Positions 7,651 through 15,667 of a stretch of DNA of 24,014 nucleotides are shown one piece after another. The stretch's first letter is position 1; every line of letters starts with the position of its first letter. The stretch lies in contig NZ_DIUM01000113.1 in the NCBI RefSeq assembly GCF_002423035.1, positions 1 to 24,014 on the forward strand. The letters run 5' to 3'. Below the pieces are notes generated by a model. It made no database searches and was not told the origin of the DNA. It saw nothing but the letters and a program-made list of their open reading frames with translations. The position numbers and the translations under genes are program-made. The DNA comes from Thiocapsa sp. UBA6158. GTDB taxonomy: Bacteria; Pseudomonadota; Gammaproteobacteria; Chromatiales; Chromatiaceae.

Positions 7651-9087
7651 TCAATGTGACTCTTCGGATGCGGGGCAGGCTTGCGGTGGCGAGCGATGGA
7701 GCGACTCCGCTTGGAGGACCTTCGACAGGGCCGACAAGCCCGCTGCGGCCTGCTTGAGTCGTTTCACATCCCCCGCGGAGAGGGTTGTCGCGGATTGCGG
7801 GAGATGCTCGACCAGGTCTCGGACTGATTCTATGTTGTCCTTGATTCCGTCGCGAATCGCCAGGATGCACACCAGTCGGGCGTCGACGGCCGAACGCAGC
7901 TCGGTTGCCGCGCGCGCGCACTCGCTTGCCTCGCGCGCGGCATGAAGATCGCGCAGGGCCACCGCCTCGCGCATCGCGCTGCGCCACCAGCCGACAAAGG
8001 TCGACTTATGATCGGCCAGCACATTGAGCGAAACGGCCATGGCGTCGATCTCGTCGCGCGCGCCGGGCACCGTCGGGATGCGCTCGCGGGGCGTCTCGGT
8101 CGTCATGCGATCGAGCAGTCCCGCAATCTTGCGCACCGGGCGGACGATCCTCGAGGTGATCATGACGGCGAAGACCGCCCCGAGCAGGGTCGCCCCGAGC
8201 GCGATCAAGACGTTGACCCGCGCCCGCGCGGCCGCGTTCTGCGCGATCTCATCGGTCATCGACGCCATCAGACGACTGGCTTCGACAAGGTTCGCTTCGA
8301 CCAGCGGCGTGATACGCCCGGCCGCGACGTCCATGGCATCCGCGAGCCTCTCGATCCGGCGGTCCTGCTCGACCAGCGCATGAAAATCTTGCCCGTAAGC
8401 GGCAAGTCGGTCGCTCAACGCCTCTCGCTCGCGCTCGGCGATCGGAGCCTGTGCAACGCTCTCGGCGGTCTCGGTCAGGATCTCCTCCACCAGCGCGACG
8501 TAGGTCTCGTCGCCGCGCAGCAGATAATCCTTCTCGCGTCGCCGCAGCTGGAGAATCGCGATCTCGAGCCCAGTCGCCTGCTCGACCGATCCGGCCAGCG
8601 CCTCCAGCTCATGCGCGGTCCGGCGAAACGCACCCTGCAGTCCGCTGTTCTCGTCGAGCCCGTTGATCCGCCATGCCTCGACAAGCTCCTCGAAGCTCGA
8701 CAGATAATCGGCGGCCAGCGTTCGAATCTCGGTCGCGGCGCGCTGCGAGGTCTCGTCGAGACGCGCGAGCCCGGCGGCCTCGACCTCCAAGGCACCCGCT
8801 TCGCGCCCCACCTCGGCAACCGCATCGAGATCTCGGGTTGCGAGAAACGCCGACTGAGCCGCGCGGATGGCGCCGAGATGTCGTTCGATGCCGAAGGCAT
8901 AAGACTGACGTGCGCCGTAGACGGCGTACAGACGCTCGTAGTCCGCACTCAGGCGTGCCAATGCGAGCTGATCGTAAAGGATGACTCCGAGAAAGATCAG
9001 GATCACCAGACCGAATCCCAGCCCGACCTTCTCACCGATACGCAATCTGCTCGCGAGTCTGCTCACCCTGCCTCCCGGGCCCGACAT
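7651..9087 (-). CDS. HBM-HAMP receptor-like protein without an output domain
   Basis: This 478-aa membrane protein has the front half of a chemoreceptor or sensor kinase. Membrane segments at about 21-39 and 292-313 flank a periplasmic helical region of 250 residues. That region contains the helical-bimodular (HBM) signature LQLRRREKDYLLRGDETYV (179-197), known from receptors that bind small acids. A HAMP domain follows (about 311-365: RIVRPVRKIAGLLDRM, then DEIDAMAVSLNVLADH). The remaining 113 residues are helical and match no methyl-accepting, histidine-kinase, GGDEF or EAL output. The ATG at 9087 has no clear ribosome site; a GTG at 9066 preceded by GGGAGG is a strong alternative, giving 471 aa. 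It is divergent from the FHA/phosphatase-like gene. Confidence 0.82.
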   Translation of the reverse strand: MSGPGGRVSRLASRLRIGEKVGLGFGLVILIFLGVILYDQLALARLSADYERLYAVYGARQSYAFGIERHLGAIRAAQSAFLATRDLDAVAEVGREAGALEVEAAGLARLDETSQRAATEIRTLAADYLSSFEELVEAWRINGLDENSGLQGAFRRTAHELEALAGSVEQATGLEIAILQLRRREKDYLLRGDETYVALVEEILTETAESVAQAPIAEREREALSDRLAAYGQDFHALVEQDRRIERLADAMDVAAGRITPLVEANLVEASRLMASMTDEIAQNAAARARVNVLIALGATLLGAVFAVMITSRIVRPVRKIAGLLDRMTTETPRERIPTVPGARDEIDAMAVSLNVLADHKSTFVGWWRSAMREAVALRDLHAAREASECARAATELRSAVDARLVCILAIRDGIKDNIESVRDLVEHLPQSATTLSAGDVKRLKQAAAGLSALSKVLQAESLHRSPPQACPASEESH

Positions 9088-9296
9088 GGCCGGTCGATCC
9101 CCCGTCTCTCAATCGATCGGACGCCAGCTTACCCTAACCCGGCAAAGCCGGAACCAAATAAACGCCGTCGAAAGCTCTGCTCGTTGGCGTTGCGCAGCCA
9201 CGATGCGGTTGATGCTCATCGGCAGGAATGCGACGCTTGGGCCATCGAGCGGATGCTGCGTCGTGACTCAGACCCGGAGGGTCGTTCAAACAGCCC

Positions 9297-10853
9297 ATGT
9301 CGAACCCGAGCCACGCCAAGCGCAAAGGCTTCCTCAGACATTTTCGCGGTCTGATCCGCGAGGCCGCCCCCTGCGCCGACCTCGACCTTCGCGGCTCGCT
9401 TCGATTGGGCAAGTCGACGGTGAGGCTCCCGCCTCCCGCGCTGCCCCTGCAGATCCTCCTCGGCGGCGAGCAGGGCTATCGGCTCCATCTCTATCCGGAG
9501 CCGGTGCTCGATGCGGAAAGCCGCTTCGAGCACCGCGGCAGCTATCTCCTGGTCGATCCCATGACCTATTTCTCCGATATCAGCGGATTCATCCGACTGA
9601 GCGATGGCGAGACACTGAACCTGGGACGCGACGACCCGACGCAACGCCTACTGCTGCGTTACCCGCGTGCCGTCGAGCCGCGACACCTGCGCCTGAAACT
9701 CTCGGCGGACGAACTGGCCATCAAGAACAAGTCCAGGGCGGCGGGCGTCTGTATCGCCCCCTTGGCCGCGACCGATCTCATGGAGCGCATGATGCGTTGG
9801 CGCCGCCTGGCGCTCGCGCGCCTGGCTCGGGTGCTCGACGGACCGATCGAGCCCTTGGCGCGCGCGCCCGCCCTGAACCTGATCGAGCAGGTCATCGCGT
9901 TGATGGATCAGGAGCCCTATCGCGCGCTCAATCGTCTGGGCCAACCCGGCGGTCTCTTGATCCTGCCCGATCGCGCAACCCCCATCTTCGTCGGCGATCT
10001 GCGCGCTCGGATCGACAACCTGCTCGTGATCCTGACCCAGAACGCCTTTCTTCAGGCCCTCGAGGAGGGCAGCGCCATCCTGATCATCCTCGGCAGCGCC
10101 GTTCATCCGGACCGGCCCGAGCAGGCCGCCGAGATGGACGGCTCCATCCTGATGATGGATCTGATCTTTCGCCTCAAGCTGCGGTTTCCCGAACGGGTCT
10201 TCTATCTGCGGGGCCATCACGACAGCTTTTCCGAGGCGATCAGCTATGCCGGATTGCCGCAAGGATCCCTCTGGGAGGATGCCCTGCATCAGGCTCGGGG
10301 AGCGGACTATCGGGATGCGATGCAGCGTTTTTATGCCCGCCTGCCTTTGGTGGCCGTCACCTCGCGTTACCTCGCCGCGCATGCCGCACCGCCCATCGAG
10401 GCCGAGGGATGGCAGACGCTCGTCGATATCGACCGGCATCCGGATCTGGCCGACCGCATTGCTCGGGTGCGCCATCCCTCCGAACCTGCCCCGAGCGGCG
10501 CTTATGGGCGGCGCGAGATGAGCCGCATGTTTCGACGCCTCGGCCTCGCGGAGAACGCCGTCTGCGTGCTCGGGGGTCGCCCGGCGCATTCGCCCGGCCA
10601 TCGCGCGCGAGACACCGAAGACCTCGAGCAACATCGGCGGGTTTTCAGTGCCGATCCGCACTGGGTCGGCACCCTCACGCGCGCCCATAAGCGGCTGCTG
10701 CCGCTGTGCTATCCGGCCGAGCCCCTTCTGGAGGTCTACAACCGGCTCGTACACACTGCAGGTGCGGGACACACACAGACTCGAGGGCTCACGAGCCCCG
10801 TTCAGCCGACCCCGCCTCGGCCGAAAGACGCCCCCGAGGAGGTGCCGCGATGA
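9297..10853 (+). CDS. FHA domain fused to a degenerate PPP-phosphatase fold
   Basis: The 518-aa protein has an FHA-like region at about 95-155 (LNLGRD, then VEPRHLRLKL and IKNKSRAAG), the type of domain that binds phosphothreonine. After a helical linker comes a region with the layout of a PPP-family metallophosphatase (about 228-430). Its motifs are altered: GDLRAR (233-238) for GDxHGx, GSAVHPD (266-272) for GDxVDRG, GHHD (306-309) for GNHD/E, and GGRP (426-429) where GH is expected. Asp234, His308 and His362 remain, but the other metal ligands are Arg236, Ser267, His307 and Gly427. Catalysis is therefore doubtful. GGAGG at 9276-9280 is 16 nt from the ATG, so the ribosome site is poor. The stop overlaps the next start (ATGA). 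Confidence 0.8.
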   Translation: MSNPSHAKRKGFLRHFRGLIREAAPCADLDLRGSLRLGKSTVRLPPPALPLQILLGGEQGYRLHLYPEPVLDAESRFEHRGSYLLVDPMTYFSDISGFIRLSDGETLNLGRDDPTQRLLLRYPRAVEPRHLRLKLSADELAIKNKSRAAGVCIAPLAATDLMERMMRWRRLALARLARVLDGPIEPLARAPALNLIEQVIALMDQEPYRALNRLGQPGGLLILPDRATPIFVGDLRARIDNLLVILTQNAFLQALEEGSAILIILGSAVHPDRPEQAAEMDGSILMMDLIFRLKLRFPERVFYLRGHHDSFSEAISYAGLPQGSLWEDALHQARGADYRDAMQRFYARLPLVAVTSRYLAAHAAPPIEAEGWQTLVDIDRHPDLADRIARVRHPSEPAPSGAYGRREMSRMFRRLGLAENAVCVLGGRPAHSPGHRARDTEDLEQHRRVFSADPHWVGTLTRAHKRLLPLCYPAEPLLEVYNRLVHTAGAGHTQTRGLTSPVQPTPPRPKDAPEEVPR

Positions 10854-12556
10854 CCCCCGAGGTCACCGAGGCGCTGACGCCGGCGACCCAATGGTGGACG
10901 ATGGCGATGAGTCTCTTCGGCGGGCTTGCACTCTTTCTCTACGGCATGGACCAGATGGCCGAGGCGCTCAAGGCGGTCGCCGGGGAGCGGATGAAGGACA
11001 TCCTGGCCAAGCTGACCGCCAACCGCTTCATGGGCGCCATCACCGGCGCCTTCGTCACGGCCGTCATCAACTCCTCTTCCGTGACGACGGTCTTGGTGGT
11101 GGGCTTCATCAGCGCCGGACTCATGACCTTGAGTCAATCCGTCGGCGTCATCATGGGCGCCAACATCGGCTCCACCATGACCGCGCAACTGATCGCCTTC
11201 CAGATCACCGAGGCGGCCCTGCTGATGATCGGCATCGGCTTCCTGATGCAGTTTGCATCCACGCAAGAGGCGATGCGCCAATACGGCGGCATCCTCATGG
11301 GCTTGGGTCTGGTGTTCTTCGGCATGAGCATCATGAGCGATGCGATGGGGCCGTTGCGGACCTACGAGCCCTTCCTGGAGTTTGTCCGGAGGCTCGAGAA
11401 TCCGGCAATCGGCATCCTGGTCGCCGCCGTCTTCACCGGGGTGATCCAATCCTCGGCCGCCACCATGGGCATTGCGATCGTCATGGCGAGCCAGGGTCTC
11501 ATCAATCTCCCCACCGGGATCGCGCTTGCACTCGGGGCCAATATCGGGACCTGCGGCACCGCATTGTTGGCGGCCATCGGCAAACCGCGCGATGCGTTGC
11601 GAGCCGCCTTGGTACACGTCATCTTCAACGTCTGCGGCGTCCTGATCTGGGTCAGCTTCATCGGACAGCTTTCGGGCTTTACGCAGCTGATCTCGCCCAC
11701 CCATCCCGAGCTGTCGGGAACCGCGCGACTCGCCGCCGAGGTCCCGCGGCAGATCGCCAATGCGCATACCCTGTTCAATGTCGCCAATACACTGCTCTTT
11801 ATCGGCCTGACCACGCAGTTCGCACGCCTCGTACAGTGGCTCGTTCCGGACAAACCGCCGGGCGCAGAGGCACTGGTGGTGCGCGCAAAGTACTTGGACG
11901 AGGAGTTGATCTCCACGCCGTCTTTGGCGCTCGATCGGGTGCGCCTGGAGGTCCTTCACATGGGCGAGTGCGTGGACAAGATGATGTCGCGCATCATGCC
12001 GGCGATCCTCAGCGGCAATCGCCGAACGCTTCGCGAGATCGAGCTGATGGACAACGACGTCGACACGCTACACGCCCAGATCATTACCTATCTGGGCAAG
12101 ATCAGCCGTCTCTCGCTCACCGAGAAGCAGACGGCGACACTGATGCGCCTGATGGCGGCGGTGAATGATCTGGAAAACATCGGCGACGTCGTCGAAACCA
12201 ACCTCATCGTGCTCGGCCGCGAGCGCATCGATGCGGGCGTTTCCATCAGCGTGCCGACCCGCCAGGTCCTCATGGGCTTTCACCAAGTCGTGACACGCTC
12301 GGTCGCCGCTGCGGTCCAGGCCGTCGCGCAGAACAACGAGCTGGCCGCGCGCAGCGTGACCTCCATGAAGCAGGAGATCCAACATATCGCCGACTCCGCG
12401 GCCATTCATCAAGCGCAACGCCTCGTCGCGGAAGAACCGAATCGCATCCCCGCCTACACGATCGAGATCGACATCATCGAGAAGCTCAAGCGGATCTACT
12501 ACTTCGCCAAACGGATGGCCAAGACGGTCGAGACGGAGGAGGAGAATGTGTCTTGA
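10850..12556 (+). CDS. Na+/phosphate cotransporter family protein with PhoU-like domain
   Basis: This 568-aa inner-membrane protein belongs to the Na/Pi-cotransporter II (NptA/YjbB-like) family, which moves inorganic phosphate with sodium. The membrane part (about 18-330) carries the two inverted-repeat signatures: NSSSVTT (74-80) with GANIGST (103-109), and QSSAAT (200-205) with GANIGT (229-234). A cytoplasmic PhoU-like helical region follows (about 360-560, with NDLENIGDVVETN). In characterised relatives such as YjbB, transport can run outward and the PhoU part is thought to regulate it. GAGGAGG at 10836-10842 lies 7 nt before the ATG, which overlaps the upstream stop by 4 bases, so the two genes are almost certainly translated together. 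Direction of transport here is unknown. Confidence 0.93.
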   Translation: MTPEVTEALTPATQWWTMAMSLFGGLALFLYGMDQMAEALKAVAGERMKDILAKLTANRFMGAITGAFVTAVINSSSVTTVLVVGFISAGLMTLSQSVGVIMGANIGSTMTAQLIAFQITEAALLMIGIGFLMQFASTQEAMRQYGGILMGLGLVFFGMSIMSDAMGPLRTYEPFLEFVRRLENPAIGILVAAVFTGVIQSSAATMGIAIVMASQGLINLPTGIALALGANIGTCGTALLAAIGKPRDALRAALVHVIFNVCGVLIWVSFIGQLSGFTQLISPTHPELSGTARLAAEVPRQIANAHTLFNVANTLLFIGLTTQFARLVQWLVPDKPPGAEALVVRAKYLDEELISTPSLALDRVRLEVLHMGECVDKMMSRIMPAILSGNRRTLREIELMDNDVDTLHAQIITYLGKISRLSLTEKQTATLMRLMAAVNDLENIGDVVETNLIVLGRERIDAGVSISVPTRQVLMGFHQVVTRSVAAAVQAVAQNNELAARSVTSMKQEIQHIADSAAIHQAQRLVAEEPNRIPAYTIEIDIIEKLKRIYYFAKRMAKTVETEEENVS

Positions 12557-12709
12557 CGGGGGCGGTTGCGTCTCGAGCGATGCCGACCTCATCGGCAGAA
12601 TCTACGCTGCCGGAGGATACGACGTTTCGTGCAGGCACAGCGGCGATACGCGACAACCAGTGCGATCGAGTGCGTTGTTCATCATCCCGATCGAGGCGCG
12701 ACCTCCCCT

Positions 12710-14533
12710 TCACGGCAGCGCAAGCCGCAATGCGGGCGGAGCCGGAACCGCCGCCGCATCCTGGAACTGCAACGACGCCAGACGCGCATAGAGCCCGTCC
12801 TCGGCCATCAACGCCTCATGGCGCCCGCTCGCGACGATCCGACCCTGATCCAAGACCAGGATGCGGTCGGCCGTGCGCACGGTCGCCAGCCGATGGGCGA
12901 TGACGATACTGGTGCGGCCCTGCATCAGATGCTCCAACGCCTCCTGTACCAGCCGCTCGCTTTCGGCATCCAGTGCATTGGTCGCCTCGTCGAGCAACAA
13001 AAGGACCGGATTGCGCAGCACGGTGCGTGCGATGGCGATACGCTGACGCTCGCCGCCCGAGAGCCTGACCCCGCGCTCGCCCAGAAAGGTATCGAAACCC
13101 TGCGGTAAGCGGTCGAGAAACTCGGCCGCGTGGGCGGCCTCGGCGGCGCGGCGCACATCCTCGTCGCTCGCATCGACGAGGCCGTAACGGATGTTTTCCC
13201 AGGCATTCGCCCCGAAGATGACCGGATCCTGCGGGACCAGCGACATGTGACGGCGCAGCTCGGCGGGGGCCAGATCGCGCAAATCCACCCCGTCGAACCG
13301 GACCGCGCCGGCGACCGGATCGTAGAAGCGCAACAGCAGTTGAAAGAGGGTCGACTTGCCTGCGCCGGAGGGGCCGACCAGCGCCACCCGCTCGCCGGGC
13401 TCGATGACCAGGTCCAGGCGATCGAGCGCCGGGGTGTCCGGGCGCGCCGGATAGAGGAAGCGCACCGCATCGAACTGGACGCGCCCGCGCACCGGATCCG
13501 GCAATGCCTTCGGCTCGGGCGGTGTGCGAATACTCGGCTCGGACTTCAGCAACTCCATCAGGCGCTCGCTCGCGCCCGCGCCCCGCAACAACTGGCCCAT
13601 CAGCTCGCTCAGGGAACCGACCGACCCGGCGACCACCACGGCGTAGAAGAGAAAGGCCGAGAGTTCGCCCCCGCTGATGGCGCCGGCCAGGACCTGCCGA
13701 CCGCCGACCCAGAGCACCACCCCGATGGCACCAAAGGTCAGGAGGGTCGATACCGCCGCCAGCAAGGCGCTGGTTTGGGAACGCCGTGCCGCAACCTCGA
13801 AGGCGGATTCCACCTGCGTGCCGTAGCGCTCCCGATCGATCGGCTCGTGACAACAGGCCTGCACCGTGCGAATCCCGTGGATCACCTCGTCGACATAGGC
13901 CCCCACATCGGCGATCCGATCCTGGCTGTCGCGCGACAGTCGGCGCACCCGATGCCCCAAGAGCCAGGCCGGGAGGATCACGAAGGGCACCCCGAGCAGC
14001 ACCAGACCGGTCAGGGCCGGACTGGTGATCGCGAGCATGACGATGCCGCCGATCATCAGGAGCCCGGTGCGCAGCACCATCGCCAGGGTCGAGCCGACCA
14101 CGACCTGCAGCAATGCGGTGTCGCTGGTCAGACGCGAGATGACCTCGCCGACCCGAGTTGTCTCGAAGAACCCGACATCGAGCGACAACACCCGATCGAA
14201 GACGCTCTTGCGGATATCCGCCACCACCCGCTCGCCGATCCAGTTGAGCAGATAGCTGCGCACCCCCACCGCGATGCCGGTGGCCAGGACCACAGTCAAA
14301 AACAGCATCAACGCCTGATCCAACGCCTGTGTCGAGCCGCTGGTCAGGCCCGAATCAACCAGTGTGCGGATCACCTGACCGAAGGCGAGCACCGAGCCGG
14401 CCCCGACGAAAAGGGCCACCAATGCCCCCGCGAGCTGCCAGCCGTAGGGCCGCGTGAAACCAAGCAGCCGCCGCAGCGCTCCAAGATTACGTGTACCGGG
14501 ACGGTCGTTGGATGTTGCAACCTGCTCGTGCAT
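12710..14533 (-). CDS. MsbA-like ABC exporter (fused membrane and ATPase domains)
   Basis: The 607-aa protein is a half-transporter that should act as a homodimer in the inner membrane. Six hydrophobic segments lie in about residues 30-310. The ATPase domain has Walker A GPSGAGKST (387-395), Q-loop Gln435, signature LSGGE (491-495), Walker B with Asp515-Glu516 (LLDEATNALD) and the H-loop His547 (IAHR), all intact. The ATG at 14533 is chosen because residues from there fit the family; the open frame extends 28 codons to 14617. It resembles lipid and multidrug exporters of the MsbA/LmrA type, but no lpxK is adjacent, so MsbA itself cannot be claimed. It is convergent with the phosphate cotransporter and divergent from the CBS gene. 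Confidence 0.93.
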   Translation of the reverse strand: MHEQVATSNDRPGTRNLGALRRLLGFTRPYGWQLAGALVALFVGAGSVLAFGQVIRTLVDSGLTSGSTQALDQALMLFLTVVLATGIAVGVRSYLLNWIGERVVADIRKSVFDRVLSLDVGFFETTRVGEVISRLTSDTALLQVVVGSTLAMVLRTGLLMIGGIVMLAITSPALTGLVLLGVPFVILPAWLLGHRVRRLSRDSQDRIADVGAYVDEVIHGIRTVQACCHEPIDRERYGTQVESAFEVAARRSQTSALLAAVSTLLTFGAIGVVLWVGGRQVLAGAISGGELSAFLFYAVVVAGSVGSLSELMGQLLRGAGASERLMELLKSEPSIRTPPEPKALPDPVRGRVQFDAVRFLYPARPDTPALDRLDLVIEPGERVALVGPSGAGKSTLFQLLLRFYDPVAGAVRFDGVDLRDLAPAELRRHMSLVPQDPVIFGANAWENIRYGLVDASDEDVRRAAEAAHAAEFLDRLPQGFDTFLGERGVRLSGGERQRIAIARTVLRNPVLLLLDEATNALDAESERLVQEALEHLMQGRTSIVIAHRLATVRTADRILVLDQGRIVASGRHEALMAEDGLYARLASLQFQDAAAVPAPPALRLALP

Positions 14534-14783
14534 GGGTGTGATCTCGTTGGGACGACAGCGGATGATCTCCGCTCGATGTCGAAGGATGCGGCGCCCGAGC
14601 GGACGCAGCCCGAGCATTCGGCTCGGACTGCGTGCCGCCGATTCCCACTAGGCCCATCGGGTAGCCCTCTGCTAACCTCGCAGGAACCGAGTCGCGGTCG
14701 GCGACCGTGTCCGGACCGAGGCAGGGAACGCCGACAACACAGCAGGAGCCCATTCCCCACCACCGAGGGAGCTCGAAGAGACG

Positions 14784-15215
14784 ATGAAGACGATTCAACA
14801 ACTACTCGGCGATAAAGGCTCGCAAATTTGGTCGATTGGCCCCGATGCAAGCGTCTACGACGCACTCGTGCTCATGGCCGAGAAGCAGATCGGCGCGCTG
14901 CTGGTCATGGACGACGGCGGCATGATCGGTCTGATCTCGGAGCGCGACTACGCGCGCAGCGTCATCTTGAGGGGGCGCACATCCAAGGAGACGCGCGTGC
15001 GCGAGGTCATGACCAAGCGCGTGGTCTGCACGCATCCGGATCAGAGCCTGGAAGAGGCGATGGCCCTGATGACGGAGAAGCGCGTGCGCCATCTCCCGGT
15101 CATCGCCGACGGCAAGGTCATCGGCCTCATCTCGATCGGCGATCTGATCAAATCCATCATCTCGGAGGACAAGTTCATCATCGAGCAGCTCGAGCACTAT
15201 ATCAGCAGCGGCTGA
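14784..15215 (+). CDS. CBS-domain pair protein
   Basis: The 143-aa product consists almost entirely of two CBS domains (about 8-62 and 76-131), recognised by IGALLVMDDGGMIGLISERDYAR and the parallel VRHLPVIADGKVIGLISIGDLIK. Such pairs form a Bateman module that binds adenine nucleotides (AMP, ATP, S-adenosylmethionine) and changes a partner's activity or reports energy state. No catalytic domain is attached, so it presumably acts on a separate protein that cannot be named here. The ATG at 14784 has purine-rich GAAGAG just upstream. It is divergent from the ABC exporter, with about 250 bases between starts. Inverted repeats follow directly after its stop. Confidence 0.92.
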   Translation: MKTIQQLLGDKGSQIWSIGPDASVYDALVLMAEKQIGALLVMDDGGMIGLISERDYARSVILRGRTSKETRVREVMTKRVVCTHPDQSLEEAMALMTEKRVRHLPVIADGKVIGLISIGDLIKSIISEDKFIIEQLEHYISSG

Positions 15216-15270
15216 TATCCGGACCTCACAACTCGTGGCCGAATCGAGGCTCTCGCTCGATTCGGATATC
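15214..15270 (+). repeat. Nested inverted repeats after the CBS gene
   Basis: An inner stem CCGAATCGAG (15239-15248) pairs perfectly with CTCGATTCGG (15256-15265) around a 7-nt loop. An outer pair, GATATCCG (15214-15221) and CGGATATC (15263-15270), overlaps it by three bases and overlaps the CBS stop codon, so two alternative folds compete. It may terminate transcription but lacks a T-run. Confidence 0.55.
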
Positions 15271-15358
15271 TGAACCACGACGAGGCGACGACGCAAAGCC
15301 AGGGCTGCCCCCGAACCGCATACCCGTATCTTTGCCCCTTTCGCACCCTTGTGGTTCA
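15271..15358 (+). repeat. 88-bp inverted repeat with TGAACCAC ends
   Basis: TGAACCAC (15271-15278) is mirrored by GTGGTTCA (15351-15358), and GCAAAG (15293-15298) by CTTTGC (15330-15335), with 14 and 15 nt between the paired blocks. The right arm, read on the minus strand, looks like the AACCACAAAGGCGCAAAG-type dispersed repeat known in many bacterial genomes. Together with the adjacent hairpin it fills the start of a 452-base gap. Confidence 0.5.
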
Positions 15359-15667
15359 ACCCGGTTTCTCGAGCACATCGAACAGACAGCCCTTCCCGCA
15401 CATGACGGACCCACCCAAGCCGATCTCGCCCACAGCACCGCCGAGGCCGGATCTCATCTGCCGTGATGGATCGGGAGCAGTCGTGTCCTTCGGCGCGACA
15501 GCCTGCATGCCGCAGGAGCGTCTCGGATCCGCGACGCACCTGTTCCCCCACCCGCGGCCTCCGGCCCCCGGCCATCACCGCAGTCCAACACGCTTTGCCA
15601 TCGGCATCGCTCGAAATCACTGAAACAGCTGCCGACCCCGCAGGTGGCTCGGGAGGAACCATCCGGG
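15359..15667. other. Noncoding interval before the acyltransferase
   Basis: This stretch contains only proline- and arginine-rich open frames typical of GC-rich noncoding DNA. I see no convincing gene, RNA or promoter in it, although the acyltransferase promoter must lie here or further upstream. Confidence 0.4.

Noticed and set aside
12710..14533. Naming the ABC exporter msbA
   Set aside because: Motifs fit many exporters of this class, and no lpxK or other lipid A gene is adjacent.
15403..15623. Small gene starting at the ATG near 15403
   Set aside because: Proline-rich translation without recognisable features, no clear ribosome site, and codon use unlike the neighbouring genes.
14802..15662. 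286-codon minus-strand open frame opposite the CBS gene
   Set aside because: It is antisense to a well-supported gene and its middle part is translated repeat sequence (NHKGAKGAK).
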